From Pseudomonas alcaliphila JAB1 (GTDB taxonomy: Bacteria; Pseudomonadota; Gammaproteobacteria; Pseudomonadales; Pseudomonadaceae), in contig NZ_CP016162.1 of assembly GCF_001941865.1 (NCBI RefSeq), positions 2,542,001 through 2,606,000 on the forward strand: DNA of 64,000 nucleotides, in the 5' to 3' direction. Below are positions 34,074 to 43,700 of this stretch, piece by piece. The notes beneath the pieces were generated by a model. That model ran no database searches. It saw nothing but the letters and a program-made list of their open reading frames with translations, and was not told the origin of the DNA. Each line of letters begins with the position of its first letter. The stretch's first letter is position 1. Made by a program: the position numbers and the translations under genes.

Positions 34074-34517
34074 ATGGATCGAACGGCAATGTATATGCCC
34101 AAGCCTTCCCCCGTCAGCCCCGCAGCGCCAGGCGCACTGCGGGGCTTGCTGCGCCTTCTGCGCCTGTGGCGTGTCGCCGGCCCGCAATTGCTCGAACAGG
34201 TCGAGCTGCACGGGCAGTTGGCTAGTCTGGAGTGGGCAGAGGAGAAGCGTCGCCTACTGCGGCTTGTGCTGTTCGCCGGACTGGCTTTTGCCTGCCTGTT
34301 AAGCCTGTTGCTGGTACTCAGTGCGCTGTTGCTTGCGCTGAGCTGGGCAACGCCGTACCAGTGGTCTGGCGTTCTGGCGGTGGTAGGCTTGCATGGTCTG
34401 GGACTGTTACTGGCCTGCTGGCGCCTGAAGGTGCTCGTTGGCCGTGGCGCCCAGTCCTTCGCGGCGACGCGTGAGGAACTGACGGCTGGGTTCGTCGCGC
34501 TGCGGCGGACGATATGA
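34074..34517 (+). CDS. YqjE-like phage-holin-superfamily membrane protein
   Basis: A 147-residue inner-membrane protein with two adjoining hydrophobic segments (LRLVLFAGLAFACLLSLLLV and GVLAVVGLHGLGLLLACWRL) after an amphipathic helix, the pattern of the YqjE/holin_3_6 group. It starts two bases after the DUF883 gene and overlaps the next gene by four bases. It is not expected to be a true lytic holin in this setting. Confidence 0.82.
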   Translation: MDRTAMYMPKPSPVSPAAPGALRGLLRLLRLWRVAGPQLLEQVELHGQLASLEWAEEKRRLLRLVLFAGLAFACLLSLLLVLSALLLALSWATPYQWSGVLAVVGLHGLGLLLACWRLKVLVGRGAQSFAATREELTAGFVALRRTI

Positions 34518-34819
34518 AGGTATCCCCCGAGCAACAACGCCAGGCGTTGCGCTTGCAGCTAGCGGCGCAGCGTCAGCGTCTGCAGCAGCTGTTGGGCGCT
34601 GACTCGAAGGGCAGCTATCCCCGCAGCCTGACCCTGCGCCTGCTCAGGGCTATGCCCGCCCAGCGCGTGCAGCTGGTTTCTGCGCTGGCCATGTTGCTGG
34701 GGCCGCGTGCCTTGCGCAGTTTCAGTCTACTGCTGATTCTCGGTCGCTTCGTGCGTCTGCTCGCTTCTGGTGCGCCACGGCAGAGGCCGGCAAGTGCTCG
34801 GCCAAAGCGCCTGAGGTAA
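34514..34819 (+). CDS. small basic membrane-associated protein (YqjK-like position)
   Basis: A 101-residue Arg/Leu-rich protein (QALRLQLAAQRQRLQQLLGA ... LLRAMPAQRVQLVSALAMLLG) with one modest hydrophobic helix. Position after DUF883 and YqjE-like genes, with an ATGA overlap, matches YqjK in enterobacteria, though sequence similarity is not obvious. Highly basic ends suggest contact with nucleic acid or membrane. Confidence 0.65.
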   Translation: MKVSPEQQRQALRLQLAAQRQRLQQLLGADSKGSYPRSLTLRLLRAMPAQRVQLVSALAMLLGPRALRSFSLLLILGRFVRLLASGAPRQRPASARPKRLR

Positions 34820-34928
34820 TGTGTCTGGGAAGTACGCTGGCGTACATACAACTGCGTTGCACTGGCACAGCATGAAGTTGACCAGAAACAGAACGGCCAG
34901 CGCCGCAGCAGGTTTCGCCATGCACGGA

Positions 34929-35129
34929 ATGATCGAATCACCCCTCGTCAGGCATATCAATGTGCAGTGCCAGTCACTCGCGCTCTACCTGCACAAACCC
35001 AGTGGCATGCGCTATGCCGCCAGTCTCGAGTCGGCCTGGAGCTATGAGCTCAATCCGCTGTACGGCCAAGCGCGCCACGCCACGCTCGATGATCTGGCCG
35101 ATACGGAGGTCTGGCAGCGCCTGATTTGA
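34929..35129 (+). CDS. small hypothetical protein
   Basis: A possible 66-residue protein (MIESPLVRHINVQCQSLALY ... WQRLI) with a balanced composition. The open frame begins at 34821, but the first 36 residues look non-coding; no good ribosome site was found for any start. It could be a genuine small Pseudomonas gene or chance; kept because the C-terminal part reads like a folded protein. Confidence 0.4.
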   Translation: MIESPLVRHINVQCQSLALYLHKPSGMRYAASLESAWSYELNPLYGQARHATLDDLADTEVWQRLI

Positions 35130-35165
35130 GCACACTGGACGCCTGATCTCTGGCACCGTTTGCGG

Positions 35166-35867
35166 CTACAGCCGAGCCAGCCAGTGTTTTAGTTCCTTTG
35201 AGACGGCATCCGGCTGCTCCAGCGGAGCCAGATGGCCACAGGTCTCGATAATAGCCAGATGCGCGGCGGTGATGGCGTCGGCCATTTCCCGGTGGACTTC
35301 CGGTGGTGTAATGGCATCGGCGCTGCCGCACAGCACCAGGGTTGGACAGGCGATCCGGTAAAGGTCCGGACGGCTATCGACACGGCCGATCATGGCCCGC
35401 TGCTGGTTGATACAGACTTGCGCACCTTGACTGTTGGCCATGGCACGGATCACCTCCAGCAAGCCCGGATCATCCAGATGTGCCGGGTGCACCAGTTTTG
35501 GTAGCAGCCCTTCGATAACGGCAGGAAAGTCCATTGCCGCGAGGCGTATCGACTGCATTCGGGCTTCGCTATTTTCGTCCGTGTCAGGCCTGGCGCTGGT
35601 ATCCAGCAAGGCCAGGGCCAGCACGCGCTGCGGTGCCTGGCGGAGAATTTCCAGGGCGACATAGCCGCCCAGGGAAAAACCGGCCAGGGCGAACTCATCG
35701 GCCGGTGCCTGGGCGAGCACCGCGCTGGCCATGGCGGCAATGGAGTCTTCATCGCTGATGTCGGCGACCGAAACGTGCGCGGTGGCGGCGAGAGCTGCGG
35801 CCTGATATTGCCAGAGGCGTGCATCGCAGAGTAATCCCGGAAGCAGCAGCAGGTGTGGTCTGGTCAT
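35166..35867 (-). CDS. alpha/beta-hydrolase
   Basis: A 233-residue alpha/beta-hydrolase fold enzyme. LLLPGLLCDARLWQYQ is the oxyanion turn, GFSLGGYVAL the nucleophile elbow (Ser), the late Asp is in CGSADAITPP and the catalytic His in CGHLAPLEQP. The catalytic triad is therefore complete. The family covers esterases, lactonases and C-C hydrolases; the substrate is not indicated. Start at 35867 follows the normal N-terminus. Confidence 0.88.
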   Translation of the reverse strand: MTRPHLLLLPGLLCDARLWQYQAAALAATAHVSVADISDEDSIAAMASAVLAQAPADEFALAGFSLGGYVALEILRQAPQRVLALALLDTSARPDTDENSEARMQSIRLAAMDFPAVIEGLLPKLVHPAHLDDPGLLEVIRAMANSQGAQVCINQQRAMIGRVDSRPDLYRIACPTLVLCGSADAITPPEVHREMADAITAAHLAIIETCGHLAPLEQPDAVSKELKHWLARL

Positions 35868-36091
35868 GGTGAGCCTCGCAATTTTATAGGCAGATGGGGG
35901 CAAAATCCGGACAGGCTGGGCACAGCTCCTGCACAGGTTGCGCCATGCTCCGCGTGGCTACCGTGCGTTAGCACACCCAGGGGCGGCGGTACTGAGCTGT
36001 GGGGGTACGCGAACGCACAGACGCCGCGCCGCCGTGGCAATAGCCTGAAGTCGTACGCGCTTTGTGCGTGGAGCCAATCGGGAGTAGAGCG

Positions 36092-36634
36092 ATGGACACC
36101 TATCGTCATAATGTATCCGCCAGTTTTGCCCAGCGTGCAGCGGCTGATCGCGTCCTGTCCAAGCTGCTCAAACGCGGCTTATCACGTGAGCAGTTGCAGA
36201 TACTGGATGCTAGTGAGCACACGCCGCTGGGCCTGGCGGCTCGGCTCAAAAGCCGCTCGGCGCGCAATGCGATGCTGACCTATGGCGCCATCGGCGCTGT
36301 GGTCGGCGGGGTATTGGGCGCACTGGCCCAAGCCGCTCTGGTCATCTCGGACATGGGCTTGCTGACTGCCAGCCCATCGCTTGCGCCGATCATGCTGATG
36401 GGCTGGGGTGCTTTTCTTGGGGCCTTGCTAGGTGCCCTGGTCGGCCTCGCTGCGGTTGTCCCGTGGCGTCCGAGCCTGACTCCAGAGGAGATAGCCGCCG
36501 GCGGTAGCGTGTTGTTGGCCAATACCCGCAGTGCCGAGCAAACCAGCATGGTCCGTGAAGTGCTGACGGCTTCCAGTGGTACTTGCAAGGATGTGGATAT
36601 GGTCCAGAGCGGGCGTGACGGCTGGTTAAGCTAA
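36092..36634 (+). CDS. glycine-rich membrane protein of a general-stress type
   Basis: A 180-residue protein. The N-terminal part (SASFAQRAAADRVLSKLLKR) resembles the alpha/beta start of 'general stress' flavoprotein-like folds; two glycine-zipper membrane segments follow (YGAIGAVVGGVLGALAQAAL and GWGAFLGALLGALVGLAAVV). The C-terminus returns to a soluble stretch. The family appears widespread in stress blocks but its function is not known. Start at 36092 is preferred over 36062. Confidence 0.7.
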   Translation: MDTYRHNVSASFAQRAAADRVLSKLLKRGLSREQLQILDASEHTPLGLAARLKSRSARNAMLTYGAIGAVVGGVLGALAQAALVISDMGLLTASPSLAPIMLMGWGAFLGALLGALVGLAAVVPWRPSLTPEEIAAGGSVLLANTRSAEQTSMVREVLTASSGTCKDVDMVQSGRDGWLS

Positions 36635-36759
36635 GTTGCGGGTCATGTCCGGCATCAGCGTCCTTCGGTCTGCCTGAGGCATGGCAGCCAGCGCGGCGTA
36701 ATTTGCAGTAGATATGGCCGGTCAGCCTGTTGGGGCTGACCTGGCATATCGTCCTCGTC

Positions 36760-37593
36760 TCAGAAGGTCAGCGCCTTCGATTGCACGCTTCTCACCCCGC
36801 GCACGTTTTCCGTAAGTTTCACCGCCAAGGCGCGTTCGGCGCCATCGTCAACCTTGCCGCTGAGGGTGACGACACCGTTCTCGGTGCTGACATCGATCCC
36901 CGTACCGCCGACATTGCGCGAATAGAGCAGAGTGGATTTCACCTTGGTGGTGATCCAGCTGTCGGCGATGTCGTCGCCGGCTTCGCTGGCGGCCTGCTTG
37001 CTGCTGTCGACCATACCCGGTTTGTCAGCCTTGACCTTTAGCTGATTGTCGACGGCAGTCACGCCGTTGGTGCTCATTGCCAGGCTGGCCGCATGCTCGA
37101 GGGCTTCACTGCTGCCCACAGTACCGCTGAGGGTGACCTTGCCGTCGCGGGTGACTACCTTGGTATCCATGCCCTCGGCATGTCGGCTCCACAGCAACTT
37201 GGACTTGATCGCCGCCGTGGTGCTGGCATCGTCGATGGTATCGCCGAAGCTGCGTTCGCCGCTGGATTTGCTCGGGGTGAACTTAGCATCGACGACGATG
37301 TTGTTGGTCACCGAATCGATGCCGCTGACGCCGAGCGCGATCTCATTGGCCAGTTCCTTGTTGGCTTCTTCGGTCACTCGGCCGGTCAGCGTCGCCTTGC
37401 CATTGTCCACCGAAACCTTGAGGTCGCTGGCGCGCAGATAGGGGCTGATGGAGTAGGCGGTCCAGATCTGGCTTTCCTGGCGTGCCTCGGTGATGTCCTG
37501 GGACATGTTTTCCGCTAGCGCACCACCGCTCGCTGTGGCGATGGCCAGAGCGAGCGATGAAGCCAGCAGAAGGGTGCGCGGTTGCGTGTGCAT
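36760..37593 (-). CDS. periplasmic triple BON-domain protein (OsmY-like)
   Basis: A 277-residue secreted protein. A signal peptide ends near GGALAEN. Three BON domains follow, each with the V-x-N-G-x-(V/A)-T-L-(S/T)-G core: VDNGKATLTG, TRDGKVTLSG and TENGVVTLSG. BON proteins such as OsmY bind phospholipid and protect the envelope under osmotic stress. OsmY has two BON domains, so three is an expansion. The start at 37593 is chosen by the signal peptide; the frame is open to 38067 without similarity. Confidence 0.9.
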   Translation of the reverse strand: MHTQPRTLLLASSLALAIATASGGALAENMSQDITEARQESQIWTAYSISPYLRASDLKVSVDNGKATLTGRVTEEANKELANEIALGVSGIDSVTNNIVVDAKFTPSKSSGERSFGDTIDDASTTAAIKSKLLWSRHAEGMDTKVVTRDGKVTLSGTVGSSEALEHAASLAMSTNGVTAVDNQLKVKADKPGMVDSSKQAASEAGDDIADSWITTKVKSTLLYSRNVGGTGIDVSTENGVVTLSGKVDDGAERALAVKLTENVRGVRSVQSKALTF

Positions 37594-37766
37594 GATAAGA
37601 GTCCTTTGCGAGAAAGCCGGCGGCGAGGCGCGTGCAGCTGGCGCCTGGCCGATGGTCGGTGGGAGGGCGTTGCACCGGTATCGGCTATAGCCGATACCGG
37701 ATGATGCAGCTTGGCAGCCCATGGGCTGGCAGTCGGTGCGTTGGCGCACCGTGGGCAGGCCCAGGT

Positions 37767-37925
37767 TCATATCCGGCCAAGTAGCACCAGAATGAGGAGG
37801 ATGACGACGATCAGGCCCAGGGCGCCGCTGGGCATGTAGCCCCAACTGCGGCTGTGAGGCCAGGTGGGAATAGCGCCGACCAGTAGCAGGATCAGCACGA
37901 TCAGCAGAATGGTGCCCAGGCTCAT
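37767..37925 (-). CDS. DUF3309 small membrane protein
   Basis: A 52-residue protein, too short for usual ORF cut-offs: MSLGTILLIVLILLLVGAIP, then TWPHSRSWGYMPSG and LGLIVVILLILVLLGRI. Two membrane helices with the conserved central W-P-x-S-x-x-W-G-Y-x-P motif of DUF3309. An AAGGAG-type site precedes the ATG. These tiny proteins often sit beside CsbD and BON genes, as here. Confidence 0.88.
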   Translation of the reverse strand: MSLGTILLIVLILLLVGAIPTWPHSRSWGYMPSGALGLIVVILLILVLLGRI

Positions 37926-38160
37926 GGCAGGCTCCTTGCGGTATTGATGATGGGGTGGGTTTAGCAGGCGCGCAGTGGTGGGTCCGTGCTCTACATGACA
38001 TCAGCATGGCGTAGACAGGGCTGCCGATCTGTACGGCTGCGCACGTAAGCTGGCGATAGCGCTGCAAGCTGTTGCGGCGGGCAGGAGAGGGGAGCTTGGC
38101 GCTGAACGCCAGGAAGCCAAACGCTCCGCAGAGGGCGGAGCGATGGAGTGCGCGGTCAGA

Positions 38161-38373
38161 TCAGCTTTTGCATTTCTGCAGGAAGCTCTTGACCTGTTTG
38201 TCTGCCTCGTCACGCGTGAGGGCGTAACGCTCTTTGATCAGACCAGCCAGTTTCTGTTCCTGGCCTTCGGTTTTCAGCAACTCGTCCTCGGTCAGTTTGC
38301 CCCAAGCGATCTTCGCGGCGCCGACCTGTTGCTGCCATTTGCCTTTGAGGGCATCCGTACTTGGCAGGCTCAT
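38161..38373 (-). CDS. CsbD-like stress protein, copy 1
   Basis: A 70-residue CsbD-family protein (LKGKWQQQVGAAKIAWGKLT, LLKTEGQEQKLAGLIKERYA). The family is induced in general stress and is a small four-helix fold of unknown role. It overlaps the upstream small gene by four bases. A second, diverged copy is at 40565-40780. Confidence 0.88.
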   Translation of the reverse strand: MSLPSTDALKGKWQQQVGAAKIAWGKLTEDELLKTEGQEQKLAGLIKERYALTRDEADKQVKSFLQKCKS

Positions 38374-38618
38374 GACTTTTTCGGCTCCCGGTTCTGCGCG
38401 TTGCGCTTGTCCTGAGTGGCCTGCGGCTTGCCTTGGTTGGCCGCTTCCTTGGGTTGTTGAGGCGACTTGGCGGGCCCCTCGAAGCTGTCCTTGCTGATGA
38501 CAGGATCGCGATCCGCCTTGTAGAACGGCTGGGCGGTGCTGGCGGTTGACGGTTTCTGGGTTTGGCCTTCGGCTTTACCCGAATGCTTGGCCGGTTGTTG
38601 ATAGGTGGGCTTGTGCAT
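38370..38618 (-). CDS. small hydrophilic protein (MHxP type)
   Basis: An 82-residue disordered protein rich in Gln, Lys, Pro and Ala (MHKPTYQQPAKHSGKAEGQT). It is translationally coupled to CsbD copy 1 by an ATGA overlap, so it is probably expressed under the same stress. It shares its N-terminal MHxP pattern with genes at 33482 and 39769. Composition resembles hydrophilin-like desiccation proteins; that is a guess. Confidence 0.65.
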   Translation of the reverse strand: MHKPTYQQPAKHSGKAEGQTQKPSTASTAQPFYKADRDPVISKDSFEGPAKSPQQPKEAANQGKPQATQDKRNAQNREPKKS

Positions 38619-38725
38619 GGTGACCTCTGCTAAAACCGGCAACTGCAAAGGTGCGAGGTGCCGGGAAGAGGACTGTGACAGGCTGGTACGGGCCAGTCGG
38701 TGCGTTGTCGCGCTTAGGTTGCAAG

Positions 38726-39457
38726 TCAGTGCTCAGTCAGCGTCATCAGAATATCGGCGTACCAGGTGCAGTTAAGGCCTAACGCCTCGTCCAGTAACAG
38801 GTCACGGCTGCCCAGGTCGACCCGGGACGAGTGAATACCCAGCAGGCGCCACGGCAGGGATTGCTGCCCTGTGGCGGGATTGCTGGTCCGCATCACCACC
38901 GGTGAGCCACTGGTACCGCGGTGAGTGCGAGCGTCGGTGAGAAAATAACCGAGACCCTGAAAGCGAAGGCCGAAAGAGGACGCGAGAATTGCGTGGCGTA
39001 CCACTGGCATGTGGTGAAGGCTGTCATGGAAGCCGAGCGGGAAACCAACCACCAGCAACTGGGCGCCGATCTCGATATGTTCCTGAGGCTGCACTAAATG
39101 TTCCGGTCTGAAGGCGTGGTAGGCGATGGCAGTGGGTAGTGCCGGGCGTTCGATTTCGATCGCGGCCACATCGATTTCGCCGGCACTATCCAGGCCTTGG
39201 CGCCATAGGCTGCCGCCGTTGCGGTAAAGAGGGATGGAAAAGCCTGTGGAGCTGGCCATATTGGTCGAATCGGTGTGGACTTCTATCTCCAGGCTGTCCG
39301 GGTGATGACCCGTGGGCTCATCGATCAATACGTGGCGGCTGGTGACCAGGAACAGGCGCTCATCGCGAGCGAAGAAGAACCCGCTGGCATTGGTCAGCAC
39401 CTGCGTGCCTGCAATGGTGGTGATACGTGCCACGCTCAACATCAGGGAATCGATCAT
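38726..39457 (-). CDS. trypsin-like serine protease
   Basis: A protein of about 243 residues with a chymotrypsin-fold catalytic triad: His in FLVTSRHVLI, Asp in GEIDVAAIEI and Ser in HRGTSGSPVV. No PDZ domain and no clear signal peptide from the start at 39457; the longer frame from 39502 adds 15 residues without improving this. It could act in the cytoplasm on damaged proteins. It resembles stand-alone 'trypsin-like peptidase domain' proteins rather than DegP. Confidence 0.82.
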   Translation of the reverse strand: MIDSLMLSVARITTIAGTQVLTNASGFFFARDERLFLVTSRHVLIDEPTGHHPDSLEIEVHTDSTNMASSTGFSIPLYRNGGSLWRQGLDSAGEIDVAAIEIERPALPTAIAYHAFRPEHLVQPQEHIEIGAQLLVVGFPLGFHDSLHHMPVVRHAILASSFGLRFQGLGYFLTDARTHRGTSGSPVVMRTSNPATGQQSLPWRLLGIHSSRVDLGSRDLLLDEALGLNCTWYADILMTLTEH

Positions 39458-39768
39458 CGCCTTACAGAGCCTCCGGTCGATAATTTGCTTACCGACTGTC
39501 ATGTCGCATCAAGTCCTTGGGCTAGCCCGCAAACAGTCAAACCAGCGGTGTTACTCGTGCCATTGCGTGCTGATCTTTCATCCATTCTGCAGCCAGCCAT
39601 GGCATCACCGATGAATGCGGGGCCATCCCTCATTTCGGTGCATTGAGTCTATCGGGTGAAGACCGAATCGTATGCGTGCCAGCGTACGGATCGAGTGGGT
39701 ACGGGGTGGCAGTATCCATATGGATGGCGCGTCTGTTTCGCGTCGGATAATTCCGATTGGTGAACGAT

Positions 39769-39945
39769 ATGCACAAGCCCAAAAAATCTGACCAACCGAG
39801 TAAACCTGCTGACCAGTATTTGCCCGGGGGGGCTGATTCCAGCAGTTACCAGCAAGAGGTTGAGCAGCGTGAACGTCGACTTCTCAAGCGCGAGAAGCGC
39901 GAACAATCGACACGAGACTTGCAAGACGACTTGATGGATAGCTAG
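39769..39945 (+). CDS. small charged protein (MHxP type)
   Basis: A 58-residue protein, MHKPKKSDQPSKPADQYLPG followed by a highly charged helix (EVEQRERRLLKREKREQS). The start at 39769 matches the MHKP start of the protein at 38618; the longer frame from 39757 is possible. Likely disordered or a single coil. The region 39503-39768 before it has nothing else recognisable. Confidence 0.5.
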   Translation: MHKPKKSDQPSKPADQYLPGGADSSSYQQEVEQRERRLLKREKREQSTRDLQDDLMDS

Positions 39946-40140
39946 CGCATTAACGCTATGCGGTCTTTCGCAGAAAGAGTCTTCGCTAGCTTGAGTGTCA
40001 GCGATCATATGAAAAGGTGATATTTTCGTTGGTCGTCTGTTTTTATTAAAAAAGTAGTCCTTGCTTCGCGAGCATGAGTTGCAATGGCGAGGGGACGGGG
40101 CAATTAGCTAGGCCTAATACCGGCCTATTGGGAGGTCGTG

Positions 40141-40395
40141 ATGAAAACTTCGTACTCAGATATCTATCGATATATTGTCAGAGAGCTTGCGCCGTCGCCT
40201 CCTGAGCCAAAGAATGTTCCACTTACTATCGTTTGTGAGCCACTTGATGAGCAGCCAGGTAGTCCTCATCACACGGTGATCATACACCTCGTAGCTGGCA
40301 CAACCATGAGTGAGGCGCAGGAGATGGCAGATGCCTTGCAAGCCAAGGTCCAAACTTTTTGCCATGTGGAGAAACCCGCGACTAGAAATAACTGA
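40141..40395 (+). CDS. small hypothetical protein
   Basis: An 84-residue protein (MKTSYSDIYRYIVRELAPSP ... TVIIHLVAGTTMSEAQEMAD) with no membrane segment. GGAGG lies five bases before the ATG at 40141; the GTG at 40138 would be too close. The region is less GC-rich than its surroundings. It looks like a small folded alpha/beta protein without known relatives that I recognise. Confidence 0.6.
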   Translation: MKTSYSDIYRYIVRELAPSPPEPKNVPLTIVCEPLDEQPGSPHHTVIIHLVAGTTMSEAQEMADALQAKVQTFCHVEKPATRNN

Positions 40396-40564
40396 GTGCT
40401 GGATTGCATTGCGTTGATTTGCCGGTGTGGTCAAGCCACTCTAGTGCTAGGTCGTTTGAAACTCTATCGCTTAAGGCAGGGCTGTCTTTTGTTTCTCGGA
40501 TATTGCAGGTTGAACTATCTGCTCTAACTTTCTAGAGGTCGGTATTCGAAGAAGTAGTCGATCA

Positions 40565-40780
40565 TTACGTGGTGCGATTGCGCTCGAAGAAGCTCAGCAC
40601 CTGTTTTTCTGCTTCTTCGTGGGTCATGCCGTAGCGCACCTCTACCAGATGGGTCAATTTATCTTTATCCCCTTCGGATTTGATCAGCTCATCAAGGGTC
40701 AGCTCATCCCAGTTGATCATGGCTGGGCCGGCCAGTTGCCGCCATTTTCCTTTGATGATGTCGCCAAGTAGTCTGCTCAT
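40565..40780 (-). CDS. CsbD-like stress protein, copy 2
   Basis: A 71-residue CsbD-family protein (IIKGKWRQLAGPAMINWDEL, HLVEVRYGMTHEEAEKQVLS). It shares the core KGKW...W(D/G)(E/K)LT pattern with copy 1 but differs at many positions, so the duplication is old. It starts six bases after the end of the giant glucan synthase gene and could be co-transcribed with it. Confidence 0.88.
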   Translation of the reverse strand: MSRLLGDIIKGKWRQLAGPAMINWDELTLDELIKSEGDKDKLTHLVEVRYGMTHEEAEKQVLSFFERNRTT

Positions 40781-40785
40781 TTGAG

Positions 40786-43700
40786 TTACTCCGTGATGTC
40801 CAAAGGCTGAGTAGGCGGCATGACGGGATCAGGGCTGCTGATGAGATTCAGCGGCAGCTTGATGTCCACGTGGTGTTCCCGATCATCATCGCGCAATGGC
40901 AGTCCGTCGCCTTCGAGGCGGATGCCATCGAGGTCGATCGTCTGTTCATCCTGCTTTGTGCGCCGCACCGTGATTCGGTAAGGCGTGGCGCCATAACGGT
41001 AGTGCAAGGTGAAACCGGGCCAGTGTGCCGGCAACAGCGGACGAATATGCAGGCAGGCGCCGCTGCGTTGCACGCCGAGCAAGGACTCGACGATCAAGCG
41101 GTACATCCACCCGGCGGAGCCGGTGTACCAACTCCAGCCGCCACGCCCCTCATGAGGCGGCATGCCGTAGACATCGGCAGCCAGCACGTAGGGCTCGATC
41201 TTGTAGGTCGCAATCGCAGTGGCACTGTCACCATGAGTGATGGGGTTGATGGCGTGCAGGAGTTCCCAGGCTCGCGTGCTGTCGCCGAGCGCGGCGAAGG
41301 CCATGCTTGCCCAGACCGCTGCGTGGGTGTATTGGCCGCCGTTCTCGCGGATGCCGGGTAGATAACCCTTGATGTAGCCAGGGTCCATGGTGCCGTTATC
41401 GAAAGGCGGCGTGAGAAGCTTGATCAGACCTATGTCGCGACGAAACAGGTGACGGTCGAGCGACGCCATGGCCATGCGCTGGCGCTTCTCGGGGGCCGCG
41501 CCCGAGAGTACGCACCAGCTCTGGGTGATGGAATCGATACGGCACTCGTCGTTGCTGGCCGAGCCCAGCGGCGTGCCGTCGTCGAAGTAGGCGCGGCGAT
41601 ACCAGGCACCGTCCCAGGCCCGGCTTTCCAGGCTTTCACCAAGGGCCTTGGCCTGCTGCAGACAGCGGCGTGCAAAGTCCTGGTCGCCATTGAGTTCGGC
41701 GGTCGTCGCGAATCGGCTCAACACTTCATGGCCGAAGAAGCCGAGCCAGACGCTTTCCCCCTGGCCCTGTTCACCGACACGGTTCATCCCGTCATTCCAG
41801 TCGCCATGCCCCATCAGTGGCAGGCCATGAACGCCGCGTCGCAGGCTGTGCTCGATGGCGCGCACGCAGTGCTGGTAAAGCGTCTCTCGTAGAGCCGAGT
41901 GGCCAGGCAGGTCGTAGTAGGATTCCTCGCCGCTATTGAGCGCGCGGCCTTCCAGGTAACCAACGCTTTCCGAGAGCACGCTGTGGTCACCGGTGACCTG
42001 CACGTAGCGGCTGGTTGCCAGTGCCAGCCAGAGATAGTCATCGGAGCAGCCGGTGCGCACGCCACGGTTCATCGGCGGGTGCCACCAGTGTTGCACGTCG
42101 CCCTCGATGAACTGGTGGGCTGCGCACAGCAGCAGATGCCGACGCACCGCTGCCGGCTCGGTGTGCAGCATGGCCATGCCGTCCTGCAATTGATCGCGAA
42201 AGCCGATGGCTCCGCCAGACTGGTAGTAGCCGCTGCGTGCCCAGAAGCGGCTGGCGATGACCTGGTACATCAGCCAGCCGTTGACCAGTACATCGAGCTC
42301 CGGCTCGGGCGTTTCAATCTGCACCGCTGCCAGCGTCGAACGCCAGTGGGTGCGTACGATTTCCAGCTCGACCGCTGCCGTGGCGTTGCCGCGCATGCGC
42401 TGAACCAGGCGAGAGGCGCTCTTTGCGCTCTGCTCGGCGCCAAGACGGAAGGTCACCTCGTGGCTTGCCCCTGGCGCCAGTTCGATCCCGACCCTCAGCG
42501 CAGCGCAGGGATCGAGCCCCGTGCCCCTGCGCCCTGACAGCTGCTCCTGGGCCATGGCTGCCGGTGCCTTGAGGTTGCCATTGCGTCCGATAAATTCGCT
42601 GCGGTCGGCCGTGCTGCTCATGAGCGGCATGTCGACATCGAAGAAAGCCACCCGGCCAGGGAATTCGATCGAGTAGGCATTGCGCGCGAACAGGGCGCCC
42701 GTGTCCGGGTCCGCATCGGTGACGATGTGCATGCTCGATTGACTGCGCAACTCGCCCAAAACCCAGGCTACATAGCCAGTGATCGAGAGTCGCCGGGGCC
42801 GATTCGAGGTGTTGCGCACCAGCAACTGCGAGAACTTTATTGGCGCCTCCAGCGCCACATAGACGCGCAGCTCGGTTCGGATGCCGTCCTCATCGTGCTC
42901 GAACAGACTGTAGCCGAACCCGTGACGGGTAAGGTACCGAGCGTTTCCCGGACAGGGCAGGGCAGTCGGTGACCAGTAGTGACCACTGTCCTCGTCGCGC
43001 AGGTAGATGGCCTCTTCGCTGGCGTCGGTGACGGGGTCGTTGCACCACGGCGTGAGGCGGAATTCGTGAGCATTCTCATGCCAGGTGTAGGCGCTGCCGC
43101 TTTCCGATATCACCGTGCCGAACTGGGGGTTGGCGATCACGTTGACCCAGGGCGCCGGAGTGGGCTGGCCGGGCATCAGATGAATGACGTACTCGTTGCC
43201 ATCGGCGCTGAATCCCCCATAGGGGTTGCTCAGCAGAAGGCGTGGGTCTGGTTCCGGAAGTGTCGAACTGCGCGCGGGCTTGCGCAGCAAGCGCGCGTCG
43301 AACGCCGGCAATGCCGGGCCTGCCTTGCGATGGCGGATCTGCTCGGACAGACGGCCATGCCTGTCGTTGAGCACGAGGTGTGCCACGGCCTGCATCAGAA
43401 TCCGATCCTCGCTGGACAGCTGCTGCACCGGGCGTACGAAAATGCCGCCGGGTCTGTCCAGCAGATGCGCCTCGCTGCCGGAGGTCGCCAGGCCCAGGAT
43501 GAGGTCTTGCAGGTTCTGCCGGTAGCTGGCCTGGTCTTCGTTCCAGATCACAAGGTCTACCACCAGCCCTTTCTGGCGCCAGTAGGCATGGGCCTGTACC
43601 AGCTGGCGCACCAGTTCGATGTTGCCCGCGCTGGAAATTTGCAGCAGCACGATCGGCAGGTCGCCCGAGATGGCCTGGCCCCAGAGCCCTGTCTGGTTGC

